Origin: Vermiculatibacterium agrestimuris | Lineage (GTDB): Bacteria > Bacillota > Clostridia > Oscillospirales > Oscillospiraceae | Reading direction: 5' to 3' | Assembly (NCBI RefSeq): GCF_943193085.1 | Contig: NZ_CALPCU010000012.1 | Span: forward strand, 7,197 to 71,196 | Length of the DNA stretch: 64,000 nt | In this document: positions 8,435 through 16,578 of the stretch, piece by piece | Layout: each line of letters starts with the position of its first letter | Numbering within the stretch: the stretch's first letter is position 1 | The notes under the pieces: model-generated | The model's input: only the letters and a program-made list of their open reading frames with translations | Databases searched by the model: none | What the model was told of the DNA's origin: nothing | Program-made: the position numbers and the translations under genes

Positions 8435-9451
8435 TTACTTTGAAATGACAGGCAGAACGATAATCTGGCCCTCGTAAATCAGATTGGCGTTCGCCAAGCG
8501 GTCACTGTTGCGCTCGAAAATGGCCTTATACTGGGCCATGCTGCCATACTCCGCCAGAGCGATCTTGCCCAGAGTGTCCCCGGCCTTGACAGTATAGAGC
8601 TTTTCCCCCTCGGCGCAGACAGGAGCGGGGATCAGGGTATCCTTACCCAGCTTTTCAGGCAGGGTAAGGATAGTCCCCTCCGTCAACTTTACGCTCTTAT
8701 TGGCCTTCATCAGAGCGTAACGCTGGGCATTGGTGCCGTAGAAATTGGTGCAGATAATACTCCATGTGTCCCACTTCTTCACGGTGTAAGTACCGGGAGT
8801 GTCAGGGGTGACGGGCTGACTGGGCTCAGCGGGAGCGGTGGGCTGGCTGGGCTGCTCCGGCTCAACAGGCTGGCTGGGCTGGGTGGGCTGGGCCTCAGTG
8901 CCCCCCGTAGGATCGACAGCTCCAATGACGGTGCGACCAGAACTGCTGACTTTATGTTCGGACTTGATCTTCGCAAAATCACTCTCGCACATCCAGAAAA
9001 CACCAAAAGACGCATCCATGAGGAAGTCTTCACCTTCTGCGGCGGGGCTTGCCGTAAATGTTTTGCCTTCAGTGTCGTTAGCCCCCATTCCACCGCCTGC
9101 AAATCCAAATGCAGGGATATAACTCAACCAGATGCCGTCTCCCCAGTGGTAATATTCTTCATTAAGCGCATTAAGCTCAAAATCCAGCGGTTCAATCTTT
9201 ACCGTAGAGCCGTCCTCCACCACATGGATCGCCAGGACTGTATCCGCCTCGGAGACGCTGCCGTAGGCAATGGGGTCATACCTAGTTGGGACATACTCGG
9301 TACGTAACCAGCCGTTCATGATGACGCTTACCTTTCCAAGCTCACATTCGCCAGTATAGGTCTTTTCGGTGTCCTCCGCTGCAAATGCGGGGACGGTCAG
9401 GCCAAGACAGAGTACCAAGGCCAGTGCAAGGGATAAAATTCTTTTCTTCAT
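8435..9451 (-). CDS. Secreted LysM-domain protein (element 1 cargo)
   Basis: The 338-residue product starts at an ATG eight bases after AGGAGG and has a signal peptide (MKKRILSLALALVLCLGLTV, cleavage near AFA-AED). A unique domain of about 170 residues is followed by a Pro/Gln/Ser-rich spacer (about 200-240). Two LysM-like repeats follow, TYTVKKWDTWSIICTNFYG and LYTVKAGDTLGKIALAEYG, each ending in an I-x-LP motif. LysM domains bind peptidoglycan, so the protein should be held at the cell wall. It is divergent from an XRE regulator gene. Element 2 carries a different secreted protein in the equivalent place. Confidence 0.85.
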   Translation of the reverse strand: MKKRILSLALALVLCLGLTVPAFAAEDTEKTYTGECELGKVSVIMNGWLRTEYVPTRYDPIAYGSVSEADTVLAIHVVEDGSTVKIEPLDFELNALNEEYYHWGDGIWLSYIPAFGFAGGGMGANDTEGKTFTASPAAEGEDFLMDASFGVFWMCESDFAKIKSEHKVSSSGRTVIGAVDPTGGTEAQPTQPSQPVEPEQPSQPTAPAEPSQPVTPDTPGTYTVKKWDTWSIICTNFYGTNAQRYALMKANKSVKLTEGTILTLPEKLGKDTLIPAPVCAEGEKLYTVKAGDTLGKIALAEYGSMAQYKAIFERNSDRLANANLIYEGQIIVLPVISK

Positions 9452-9508
9452 GTGTGTTTTCCTCCTTATTTTTTTCTGCTGAAATTGAATTTTCAAACAG
9501 GCCCCTAT

Positions 9509-9538
9509 ATTATATATCGCTATGTTGATATTTGTCAA
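9509..9538 (-). promoter_or_regulatory. Promoter of the LysM gene, with operator-like dyad
   Basis: TTGACA (9538-9533) and TATAAT (9514-9509) are separated by 18 bp. The -35 lies within the dyad TTGACAAATATCAA, a possible operator for the divergently encoded XRE protein at 9601. Confidence 0.75.
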
Positions 9539-9600
9539 CAACTCGCTATTAAATTTTTCGTCATTTGTGGATATAATTAAACAAAAGGCGAGGTGAGACA

Positions 9601-9933
9601 ATGGGGCAGGATTTTCATATGGAGGAAGTGGGCCAGCGCATTATAGAGCGGCGTAAGCGGATGGGCCTGACCCAAGAAGCCCTTGCTGAACTCTGTGACA
9701 CGACCACCCAATTTGTTTCTTATGCAGAAACAGGAAAACGAGCCATGCGCCCGGAAAACCTTTTGAAGTTGGCTGCCGCCTTGAATGTCAGTGCTGACTA
9801 TTTACTGACCGGGGACATTGTTGATAAGGACTTGTTGATCCTTTCCGAGAAGCTACGCCGCCTTTCGCCGTCTCAGCTCCGCACGGTAGAAGCCATCATT
9901 GACGAGTGCAATATACTTTTCCAAAATACATAA
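9601..9933 (+). CDS. XRE-family transcriptional regulator (element 1)
   Basis: The 110-residue protein has a Cro/CI-type helix-turn-helix at about residues 11-65 (IIERRKRMGLTQEALAELCD, then the ALNVSADYLLTGD end). A short helical tail follows. It is transcribed divergently from the LysM gene across a 149-bp promoter region with a dyad, so it most likely controls that gene and itself. GAGGTGAG lies before the ATG. Confidence 0.85.
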   Translation: MGQDFHMEEVGQRIIERRKRMGLTQEALAELCDTTTQFVSYAETGKRAMRPENLLKLAAALNVSADYLLTGDIVDKDLLILSEKLRRLSPSQLRTVEAIIDECNILFQNT

Positions 9934-9947
9934 TCATACAGAGCAGA

Positions 9948-9995
9948 CCCGGAAGCGGGCGGCATTGATTGAGCCGCTCACTTCCGGGCTTTTTG
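9948..9995 (+). terminator. Terminator after the XRE gene
   Basis: CCCGGAAG and CTTCCGGG pair around an inner GCGG/CCGC stem, followed by CTTTTTG. Confidence 0.85.
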
Positions 9996-10031
9996 TTGTT
10001 CAGAGGGCGGCATGGTGTGAACCTTTGGGCT

Positions 10032-10156
10032 GGGTGGCCCGCCACGGTGGGGCGGCTGGGTGGGTGCCGATGGGTGAGCTTAAGGCGGGGCCAGCGGTTT
10101 GGTACGCTTCTCGCAATTCTCCCGAATTGCTGACGCTCTCATGCCTTGCGAGGCAT
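10032..10156 (+). repeat. Conserved structured 125-bp sequence (copy 1), candidate single-strand origin
   Basis: This sequence is about 85% identical by eye to the reverse complement of 13504-13630 in element 2, and no gene is encoded in common. It includes a 31-bp block identical in both, the hairpin GCAATTC-tccc-GAATTGC and the hairpin ATGCC-ttgcga-GGCAT. In the other copy the last hairpin is ACGCC-ctgcgg-GGCGT, so paired bases have changed together. Orientation relative to rep is the same in both elements. Confidence 0.75.
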
Positions 10157-10229
10157 AGGTTTGCGGCAATTCGTAGTTGACTTTTACTCTAAAATATGCT
10201 AAAATAGAATATAGAAAGGAGGATTAAAT

Positions 10230-10583
10230 ATGCCGACTATTGGAGAACGTATGAGGGAGCTACGAGAGGCGGCGGGCATGACCCAAACCGATGTTGCCAA
10301 GCTCTGCAAGAGCAATCAGGCCACCATAGCCAAGGTGGAAAATGGGAAAGCTCAACCCTCTGTGAAGTTGCTGATATGGTGGGCGGATTATTTTGACGTG
10401 TCCCTGGACTATATCTGCTGCCGCACGGACAAGCCCCAGGGAGCCACCTATAAGGCCCGACCCCAGGCAAAGGTGAACAACGACATGAAGCGGTTTATTG
10501 AAATGTGCTTTGACCCCAAATCCCCGGCAAGCAAGCAGTTAAAGAAAGCGTTAATGAACGTAGTGGAGGAGAACCAGGAATGA
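10230..10583 (+). CDS. XRE-family regulator upstream of the recombinase
   Basis: The 117-residue protein has a helix-turn-helix at about residues 5-60 (RMRELREAAGMTQTDVAKLC, then QATIAKVENGKAQPS) and a C-terminal extension. AAAGGAGG precedes the ATG. Its stop overlaps the recombinase start (ATGA), so the regulator and integrase are co-translated. It is a likely switch for integration and excision. Confidence 0.87.
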   Translation: MPTIGERMRELREAAGMTQTDVAKLCKSNQATIAKVENGKAQPSVKLLIWWADYFDVSLDYICCRTDKPQGATYKARPQAKVNNDMKRFIEMCFDPKSPASKQLKKALMNVVEENQE

Positions 10584-12109
10584 AAGCTGTGATATATGCC
10601 CGTTTTTCCTCTGACCGCCAGCGGGAGGAAAGCATAGAGGGCCAGCTTCGGGAGTGCAAGGAGTACGCCCAGCGGAACGGTATCACCATTCTGGGAAGCT
10701 ATATTGACCGGGCCTTGTCCGCCAAGACCGACAACCGCCCCGAATTTCAGCGGATGATTAAGGAGAGTGCAAAGGGCCTTTTTGATGTTGTCCTGGTGTG
10801 GAAGTTAGACCGCTTCGCCCGGAACCGCTATGACAGCGCACACTATAAGGCCATCTTGAAGAAGAACGGCGTTAAGGTGGTATCGGCAACGGAGGCCATA
10901 GCGGAGGACAGCACGGGCATTTTGCTGGAAAGTATGCTGGAGGGCTACGCCGAATTTTACTCCGTGGAGCTATCCGAGAAGATACACCGGGGACAGAAAG
11001 AGAACGCCCTAAAGGGGCTGAATAACGGCGGCGGTATTCCCCTGGGCTATGTGCTGGGGAACGACCAGCGGCTACAAATTGACCCCCTCACCGCTCCTCT
11101 GGTGGTGGAGATATTTACCCGCTATGACGAGGGAGAGACAGTCCGGGCTATCGTGCAATCCCTCAATGAGCGGGGCTTGCAGACCCGGCGAAAAAGGCCG
11201 TTCAGCATGAACAGCTTTAACCGCATTTTGAAAAATCGAAAGTACATAGGCGAGTATCAATATCAAGATGTAACCATCCCCGGCGGCGTTCCCGCCATCG
11301 TCCCCCAAGACCTCTTTGAACGGGTACAGGCCAAGATGGAGCGCAACAAGCGTGCGCCAGCGGCAAGCAAGGCCGAGGAAGCCTATTTACTCACCACAAA
11401 GCTGTTTTGCGGCAAATGCGGGCGGCTGATGGTGGGCGAGAGCGGCACCAGCCACACGGGGAAGAAGCACTATTATTACAAGTGCGGAAGCTCCAAACGG
11501 AAAACAGGCTGTGACAAGAAAGCCGTGAAAAAGGACTGGATCGAAGATCTGGTGGTCAACCAGACCATGAGCGTGGTATTCAACGATAAAGCCCTGGATA
11601 AGCTGGCTGATACCCTGCTGGACTTCCAGCGGCGGGAGAATACCGACGTTCCCATTTTGAAGCGTCAGCTTGAAGAAACGGCCCAGGGCATTGAAAACCT
11701 TCTAAACGCCATTCAGCAAGGTATCTTGACCGCCTCCACCAAGGCCCGGTTGGAGCAGTTGGAGGAAACGAAAGCCCAGCTTGAAATCAGCATGGCCCAG
11801 GCCGAGCTAAAAAAGCCGCTTCTATCCAAGAAGCAGATACTTTTCTGGCTCCACCGCTTCCGGGGTATCGACACCAGCAAGCCAGACCAGCGGCAACGGC
11901 TGATTGACAGCTTCGTGAACGCCGTCTATGTGTACGATGATAAAATCGTTCTGACATTCAACTACCGGGACGGCACGGAAACCATTACCTTACAAGATAT
12001 AGCGGGTTCGGATTTAGGCGGCACGCCTCCACCAAAACAAGATGATCCGAGCTTAACGCCAGCAGGCGGTGGGTTCGGATTTCTTGTTTATATCGGCAAA
12101 ACCGCATAA
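10580..12109 (+). CDS. Large serine recombinase (integrase of element 1)
   Basis: The 509-residue protein has the resolvase catalytic domain (VIYARFSSDRQREESIEGQ, nucleophile S10; WKLDRFARN). A recombinase domain at about 155-260 follows. A zinc ribbon (CGKCGRLMVG ... YYYKC ... GCDK) and a coiled coil at about 340-410 complete the fold. It would integrate and excise the element at the tRNA-Ala site. The last 26 or so codons and the stop lie inside the right attachment repeat, so recombination swaps its C-terminal tail. Confidence 0.93.
   Translation: MKAVIYARFSSDRQREESIEGQLRECKEYAQRNGITILGSYIDRALSAKTDNRPEFQRMIKESAKGLFDVVLVWKLDRFARNRYDSAHYKAILKKNGVKVVSATEAIAEDSTGILLESMLEGYAEFYSVELSEKIHRGQKENALKGLNNGGGIPLGYVLGNDQRLQIDPLTAPLVVEIFTRYDEGETVRAIVQSLNERGLQTRRKRPFSMNSFNRILKNRKYIGEYQYQDVTIPGGVPAIVPQDLFERVQAKMERNKRAPAASKAEEAYLLTTKLFCGKCGRLMVGESGTSHTGKKHYYYKCGSSKRKTGCDKKAVKKDWIEDLVVNQTMSVVFNDKALDKLADTLLDFQRRENTDVPILKRQLEETAQGIENLLNAIQQGILTASTKARLEQLEETKAQLEISMAQAELKKPLLSKKQILFWLHRFRGIDTSKPDQRQRLIDSFVNAVYVYDDKIVLTFNYRDGTETITLQDIAGSDLGGTPPPKQDDPSLTPAGGGFGFLVYIGKTA
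12028..12109 (+). repeat. Right attachment repeat of element 1
   Basis: This is the partner of 3673-3754, offset by exactly 8355 bp, with five mismatches in 82 bp. Two of the mismatches are synonymous in the recombinase frame and three change single residues (D/N, S/N, A/V). The identical core TCCACCAA corresponds to the tRNA-Ala 3' end including CCA. Confidence 0.8.
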
Positions 12110-12145
12110 TAGAACCTGACTGCCAGAATTTTTTGCAAAAAGGGC

Positions 12146-12174
12146 TTGCCAACGGAAGAGAATTGTGCTAATAT
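12146..12174 (+). promoter_or_regulatory. Promoter of tRNA-Pro
   Basis: TTGCCA and TAATAT are 17 bp apart, 31 bp before the tRNA. Confidence 0.65.
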
Positions 12175-12205
12175 AATTAAGCCCTTACGGGGTATATGTT
12201 AAATA

Positions 12206-12283
12206 TCCGGGTGTGGCGAAGTTTGGTATCGCGCTTGAATGGGGTTCAAGAGGCCGCTGGTTCGAATCCAGTCACTCGGACCA
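12206..12283 (+). tRNA. tRNA-Pro (anticodon GGG), CCA encoded
   Basis: Acceptor TCCGGGT pairs with ACTCGGA. The anticodon stem CTTGA/TCAAG holds the loop ATGGGGT with anticodon GGG. The T-arm has GGTTCGAATCC, and CCA is encoded. Confidence 0.93.
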
Positions 12284-12284
12284 A

Positions 12285-12317
12285 GGGAGGAACAACTTAG
12301 TTGTTCCTCCCTTTTTT
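12285..12317 (+). terminator. Terminator after tRNA-Pro
   Basis: GGGAGGAACAAC pairs with GTTGTTCCTCCC over a 3-base loop and is followed by six T. Confidence 0.9.
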
Positions 12318-12385
12318 CTGTTGTGGCCGCGGCGCGGCTATATTCCCTTTCCATTGTGCTCATACTTGTCCCGGAGGTGTTTTTC

Positions 12386-12868
12386 ATGGATCACTGCTGT
12401 CATCAAAATTGTTCCGGATGCTCCGGCTGTTCCGGGGGGCATAAGCCTTCGGAGGTCGTTCTTTCCCGCCCCCAGGCCGCCTTTCTCTCCCGCTTCGCCC
12501 AGGCCCCCTTCCTGCCCCTGTGCCGTTTCCTGATACGCTCCTCCCGGGAGGATGAGCTGGAAAGTGTGGGCCTGGACGCCGTTTTCATGGAGAACGGCGC
12601 CGACCTGGACGCCGTCCGCTCCACCGCCGCGCTCCTCAACCGCTTGGCGTCGCTCGGCCTCATCACGCTGGACTATGACCTTCCCCTTTCCAACTACGAC
12701 TATACCGCCTATGAGACCGCTCCCCTCTTTGCCCGCTTTTGTGAGACCGTAGCCGAAGGCGCCCGGCGTCCCGGTTTCCTCTTCGATACCCCCGTGCTGG
12801 AAAAGGGCAGCATGGCTCTCACCGACCTGGGCCGGGCCGTCATGGAGCAGGTACTGGAGCTTCTCTGA
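12386..12868 (+). CDS. Hypothetical protein with Cys-rich N-terminus (160 aa)
   Basis: GGAGG eight bases upstream sets the ATG at 12386. The protein begins MDHCCHQNCSGCSGCSGGHK, a Cys/Gly cluster that could bind metal. It then becomes a globular, mainly helical domain with a winged-helix-like ending (GSMALTDLGRAVMEQVLELL). No named family is recognised. It lies in the chromosome between tRNA-Pro and the gene split by element 2, which is also Cys-rich, and is co-directional with it. Confidence 0.7.
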   Translation: MDHCCHQNCSGCSGCSGGHKPSEVVLSRPQAAFLSRFAQAPFLPLCRFLIRSSREDELESVGLDAVFMENGADLDAVRSTAALLNRLASLGLITLDYDLPLSNYDYTAYETAPLFARFCETVAEGARRPGFLFDTPVLEKGSMALTDLGRAVMEQVLELL

Positions 12869-12951
12869 CCCCGCACCCTTTTCCCCTCCCGGCATAGACT
12901 GAGATTGGAAGGCACAACCTTCCCCCATTCTCATTCGGGAGGTAACCAACA

Positions 12952-13412
12952 ATGCCTGAAAAGGTCATGCCCGGCCCCGTTTGCGATGCCGCCGGCATCC
13001 GCGAGGCTGTCTGTGTACACACCAGGAAGATCATGGACGCTTGTCGAGACAAGGATTGCATCGAGGATCTTCGCGTTTATCTCACCCAGAGCTCCCAGTG
13101 CGCTCTGGACCGGGCCAGCTGCGTGAAGGCTGGCAAGGCTGAGCTGCTGTACGTCTCCACCAATGTGGAGCCCATCTGCTTCAACCGTGGCTTTTATACC
13201 GTAGACGTGCGCTACTTCTACCGCGTCACCGCCGACGCCTTCGTGGGCGCTGCCCGGCCGGTGGAGGTCTGCGGCCTGGCCGTCTTTGACAAACGGGTCA
13301 TCCTCTTTGGCAGCGAGGGCTGCTCCAAGTCCTTCTCCTCTGAGATGAGCCTGGACGCCCTGGATTGCCAGAACCTGCCCAGCGTCAACCAGCCCGTGGC
13401 CGTGGTGGAGGC
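12952..13412 (+). pseudogene. 5' part of a conserved Cys-containing gene interrupted by element 2
   Basis: The first 151 codons (MPEKVMPGPVCDAAGIREAV...NQPVAVVE) form a conserved-looking protein of unknown function that I recall from spore-forming Clostridia. At 13405 the sequence enters element 2; the frame then runs on through foreign sequence to a stop at 13893. The missing C-terminal half lies at 21665-22057. Joining at the shared GTGGAGGC restores one 281-residue frame, VVE-AVDPLVLGMKLVEP. It is disrupted in the present state but reversibly so. Confidence 0.88.
13405..13412 (+). repeat. Left attachment core of element 2
   Basis: GTGGAGGC here matches 21665-21672. With one mismatch the match extends to GTGGAGGCnGTG, as expected for the short core of a large serine recombinase. 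Confidence 0.8.
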
Positions 13413-13503
13413 GGTGATTTATGGGCAACGGTTCAAAACACAAGAAAACCCCTCTATAATCGTACGAGAGCGGAGGCCGACAATCGGCCCCCGCTCTTGT
13501 ATT

Positions 13504-13630
13504 CCTACGCCCCGCAGGGCGTCAGAGCGTCAGCAATTCGTCAGAATTGCGATAGCGTACCAAACCACTGACCCCGCCTTATGCTCACCTGATGGCCTCC
13601 ACCCAGCCGCCCCACCGTGGCGGGCCACCC
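13504..13630 (-). repeat. Conserved structured sequence (copy 2), candidate single-strand origin
   Basis: This is the counterpart of 10032-10156, reading on the minus strand, opposite to rep as in element 1. The terminal hairpin ACGCC...GGCGT replaces ATGCC...GGCAT with compensating changes, and the inner loop-closing pair changes too. The complementary strand contains TAGCGT, the same six bases as the CS-6 box of staphylococcal ssoA origins; copy 1 has AAGCGT there. Confidence 0.72.
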
Positions 13631-13697
13631 TCTTAACGGCCTACACCACACCAACCTTTAAACAGCAAAAACACGGCCTACCAAATGGAGGCCGTGT

Positions 13698-13940
13698 CTA
13701 TTCATCGTCAAATGCTGTTTCGTTCATTTCTGGAAAATCCAGCAACTCGGAAATAGTCATATCAAGCCCTGATGCCAACTTGTGCAGTGTCTTTAACTTT
13801 GGATTCTTTGTTTTGCCGGACATAAGGTTTTCAACGGTGCTTTGCGTAATGCCGCTTCGAGTCGCCAGCTTATTAACCGTTATTCCCTTTTGAGCGCATA
13901 AATCTTTTAACCGCTTTATGATAACATCGGAGTATGTCAT
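13698..13940 (-). CDS. XRE-family regulator (80 aa)
   Basis: A compact helix-turn-helix protein, MTYSDVIIKRLKDLCAQKGI, with the ITQSTVENLMSGKTKNPK recognition region and an acidic tail. The internal ATG at 13940 was chosen because GGAG lies eight bases upstream. It is divergent from the leucine-rich-repeat gene, mirroring the XRE/LysM pair of element 1, so it probably controls that cargo gene. Confidence 0.82.
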   Translation of the reverse strand: MTYSDVIIKRLKDLCAQKGITVNKLATRSGITQSTVENLMSGKTKNPKLKTLHKLASGLDMTISELLDFPEMNETAFDDE

Positions 13941-14111
13941 GCTACAAGCTCCTATCCTCATTTCGTCTGCTTGTAGTATAGAGAATTAATCGGCACAAGG
14001 TTAACGGAGTGCCATTGACTTGCTGAAAAAATAATGGTAGGATATGGGCAAGGCGAAAATGTTTACCAACATATTTTTTGTCTAAAACGACAGCAAAGGA
14101 GAAAGCACACT

Positions 14112-15728
14112 ATGAAAAAGCATATTCTGTCCCTCATTCTGGCTTTGGGTATATTGGTAACTGCTATGGCAGTTCCAGCTTCGGCGGCAGATAATGAATT
14201 TGACATTCGTGACGGTCTCTTACTCAAATACAACGGCTCTGGCGGTGACATTGTGATTCCTGACGATGTAACAGGCATCGCAGACAGCGCATTTGAGGGA
14301 TGTGAAAACTTAACTTATATAACCATCCCAAGCAGTGTGCAGGCAATAGGGGAGGCAGCTTTTAGAGGTTGTAGAAGTCTTAAAACAATAATTATTCCAG
14401 AAGGAGTTACTACAATATGTGACCAAACATTTGATGGATGCTCCAGCTTGACCAGTGTAACAATTCCAAGTAGCGTAACCGAAATACAAGGCGGATCATC
14501 CTATAGTGGAGCTTTTATGGGCTGCATAAATCTGACAAGTATCTCACTACCTGATGGACTCACCTCTATTGAAGAAAATGCTTTTGGGGGCTGTACTGGT
14601 CTTACAAGTATAACGATCCCTGGGGGAGTAACCGCAATTCGGAGCGGTACATTTAGCGGCTGTAGTGGGCTTGAGCAAGTGTATATTCCAGAAGGTGTAA
14701 CTTACATTGCTCAGCAGGCGTTTAAAGATTGCGTGAAATTAGATAATGTTGTTATACCAGATACTGTCACGAAAATTGGCGGTTCGGCATTTCAGGGGTG
14801 CAGCAGTCTTGAAAATGTAACCCTTCCGTCTTCGTTAACCGATATTGGCGACTATGCGTTTTACGAGACCCCATGGGCTGAGAAGAACCAAGAGGCCCAA
14901 GGCGATTTTAAAATTGTAGGTGGAAATCTTACCGCCTATTCTGGTACAAGTGAAAGCGTAAACATCCCCAAAGGTGTGACCCAAATCAGTCCATGGGCAT
15001 TTCGGGATCACACGGAACTAAAATATGTCACGATTCCAGAAGGAGTCACCGTGATTGGACATAGTGCGTTTGAGGGATGTGAAAATCTCATCAGCGTAAC
15101 GATACCTGACAGCGTAATCGCAATCGGACTGACTTCAGTTGCAAACCCACTTGGCACAAATGCTTTTTATTATTATGTTGGCGATTATACATATGGATTC
15201 TCACAGAAGCTCCCACCCCAATTGACCCTTCATGTGGGTGCTGGAAGCTATGCCGAAGAACATGCAAAAAAATATAACCTCCCGTATGTTCTAAATCTTC
15301 CAGAGGCTATCCCCAATCGTTCCACAGTCATAGTCGATGGAAAAGAAATCGCCTTTGACGCTTACACTATCAATGAAAACAATTATTTTAAGCTCCGCGA
15401 TCTGGCGATGGGACTCACTGGAAGTTCAAAGCAATTTGAGGTCACCTGGGACGGTGCAAACAATGCAATTAACCTGGTTTCCGGACAGAGCTATACTGTG
15501 GTCGGTGGAGAACTGACCCCCGGTGATGGGACAAACAAAACCGCCGTGCAAAACAGCTCCATCATTTATTTAAATGGACAACCCATTCAATTGGCCGCTT
15601 ATACCATTAATAATAACAACTATTTCAAACTTCGGGACGTGGGACAGACCTTTGGATTTGATGTGTCTTGGGACGGGAGTAATAATACAATCGTGGTTGA
15701 TACAAACCATAGCTACACACCTGATTAA
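14112..15728 (+). CDS. Secreted BspA-like leucine-rich-repeat protein (element 2 cargo)
   Basis: The 538-residue protein has a signal peptide (MKKHILSLILALGILVTAMA, cleavage near ASA-ADN). Next come about twelve LRR_5/BspA repeats of the form AFxGCxxLxxVTIPxxVTxIG (about 45-390). At the C-terminus are two stalk-type repeats with YTINENNYFKLRDLA and YTINNNNYFKLRDVG (about 430-535), as in copper-amine-oxidase N-terminal-like domains. BspA-type repeats mediate surface adhesion in other bacteria. Start ATG follows AAAGGAG. The gene is clearly AT-richer than the host. Confidence 0.88.
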   Translation: MKKHILSLILALGILVTAMAVPASAADNEFDIRDGLLLKYNGSGGDIVIPDDVTGIADSAFEGCENLTYITIPSSVQAIGEAAFRGCRSLKTIIIPEGVTTICDQTFDGCSSLTSVTIPSSVTEIQGGSSYSGAFMGCINLTSISLPDGLTSIEENAFGGCTGLTSITIPGGVTAIRSGTFSGCSGLEQVYIPEGVTYIAQQAFKDCVKLDNVVIPDTVTKIGGSAFQGCSSLENVTLPSSLTDIGDYAFYETPWAEKNQEAQGDFKIVGGNLTAYSGTSESVNIPKGVTQISPWAFRDHTELKYVTIPEGVTVIGHSAFEGCENLISVTIPDSVIAIGLTSVANPLGTNAFYYYVGDYTYGFSQKLPPQLTLHVGAGSYAEEHAKKYNLPYVLNLPEAIPNRSTVIVDGKEIAFDAYTINENNYFKLRDLAMGLTGSSKQFEVTWDGANNAINLVSGQSYTVVGGELTPGDGTNKTAVQNSSIIYLNGQPIQLAAYTINNNNYFKLRDVGQTFGFDVSWDGSNNTIVVDTNHSYTPD

Positions 15729-15744
15729 AAGTTATTCTGTAATT

Positions 15745-15791
15745 AAAAAATGAGCCGACATAGCATTTTGCTACTGTGTCGGCTCATTTTT
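15745..15791. terminator. Bidirectional terminator
   Basis: AAAAAATGAGCCGACATAG pairs with CTGTGTCGGCTCATTTTTT. It serves the leucine-rich-repeat gene on plus and the XRE gene on minus, which converge here. Confidence 0.92.
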
Positions 15792-16322
15792 TCATCCTAT
15801 ATCCTCGTCATTTTCTGGTGAGATACCCACATCTTCAAGCATCCGCCCATTAATTAATTTTTTCAATGGTATGAGGACGTAATCAGTTGCAGGTTCTTCT
15901 GCTTCCTTGGAATGGTCAAAGAGTTTTTCCTTTGTTTCCTTTGATATAGAGCCCGTCTCTCCTCGTTCTCTGATCTCCTTAAAGGCGGATTTTAGGGGCT
16001 CTGAAAGTTTTACCACAGAGATGGCATACTTTTCTCCCTTGATTGTTTCACGATGAATCTGGGGCTGTATATGATGTAGTACAAATTTCAAGCATTGTTC
16101 TCTATGGTTTTTTTCTTCATCATTTCCAAGTAAGTAATCAAGTGTAACATTGTTTGCTTTTGCAATCTCCTTAAGTGATGCCAAAGTCAATTCACCTTTG
16201 AAAGCAGCATACATCGTGTTTTTCGACACATGACATTTTTTAGCGAATTCATCAACACTCATAATTTTGTGGAATTCTTTTAACGATTTTATGCGTTTTC
16301 CAACTTCAACTCCAAACTTCAT
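15792..16322 (-). CDS. XRE-family regulator (176 aa)
   Basis: A helix-turn-helix lies at about residues 5-65 (GKRIKSLKEFHKIMSVDEFA, then HVSKNTMYAAFKGE). A C-terminal domain of about 100 residues is probably for sensing or oligomerisation. ATG 16322 follows GGAGGAG. It is divergent from the helper-ATPase-initiator operon, across a 256-bp region holding TTGGAC/TATGATAAT promoter-like boxes and the palindrome AGAAGCGCTTCT, so it is the likely repressor of transfer genes. Confidence 0.82.
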   Translation of the reverse strand: MKFGVEVGKRIKSLKEFHKIMSVDEFAKKCHVSKNTMYAAFKGELTLASLKEIAKANNVTLDYLLGNDEEKNHREQCLKFVLHHIQPQIHRETIKGEKYAISVVKLSEPLKSAFKEIRERGETGSISKETKEKLFDHSKEAEEPATDYVLIPLKKLINGRMLEDVGISPENDEDIG

Positions 16323-16578
16323 CGTCAATTCTCCTCCAAATCCTCCGTTTTTGATTTCCAAATTAAGAATATACCGCAGATTTTTACTTTTGTAAAGCAA
16401 ATTGGGAGTGCCCTTATCCCTTTTTGGGGTTAAATGGTCTATGTATTACTTACATTTGGAGTGAACATCCAAGCTGTTTTTGGACAAGGCGACCTACCTA
16501 TGATAATATCGAGCACAGAAGCGCTTCTGCCATCATTCAGCTGCCCTATCGGCCATACGGGGAGAAAGGAGTTTCCAC

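Larger units (their letters stand above)
3673..12109. mobile_element. Element 1: serine-recombinase integrative element with CRESS-type Rep, at tRNA-Ala
   Basis: The element is bounded by an 82-bp imperfect direct repeat (3673-3754 and 12028-12109), and the right copy ends with the stop codon of its own recombinase. In order it holds two small genes, a CRESS-like rep, an origin-like hairpin, an FtsK-type ATPase, a membrane protein, a small helper-like gene, a secreted LysM protein, two XRE regulators and a large serine recombinase. It lacks a type IV secretion apparatus, so any transfer would need a helper. Its backbone parallels element 2. Confidence 0.85.

Noticed and set aside
13413..13893. 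Extended reading frame of the interrupted gene into element 2
   Set aside because: After 13412 it passes through the structured repeat and antisense to an XRE gene, so the tail is accidental.
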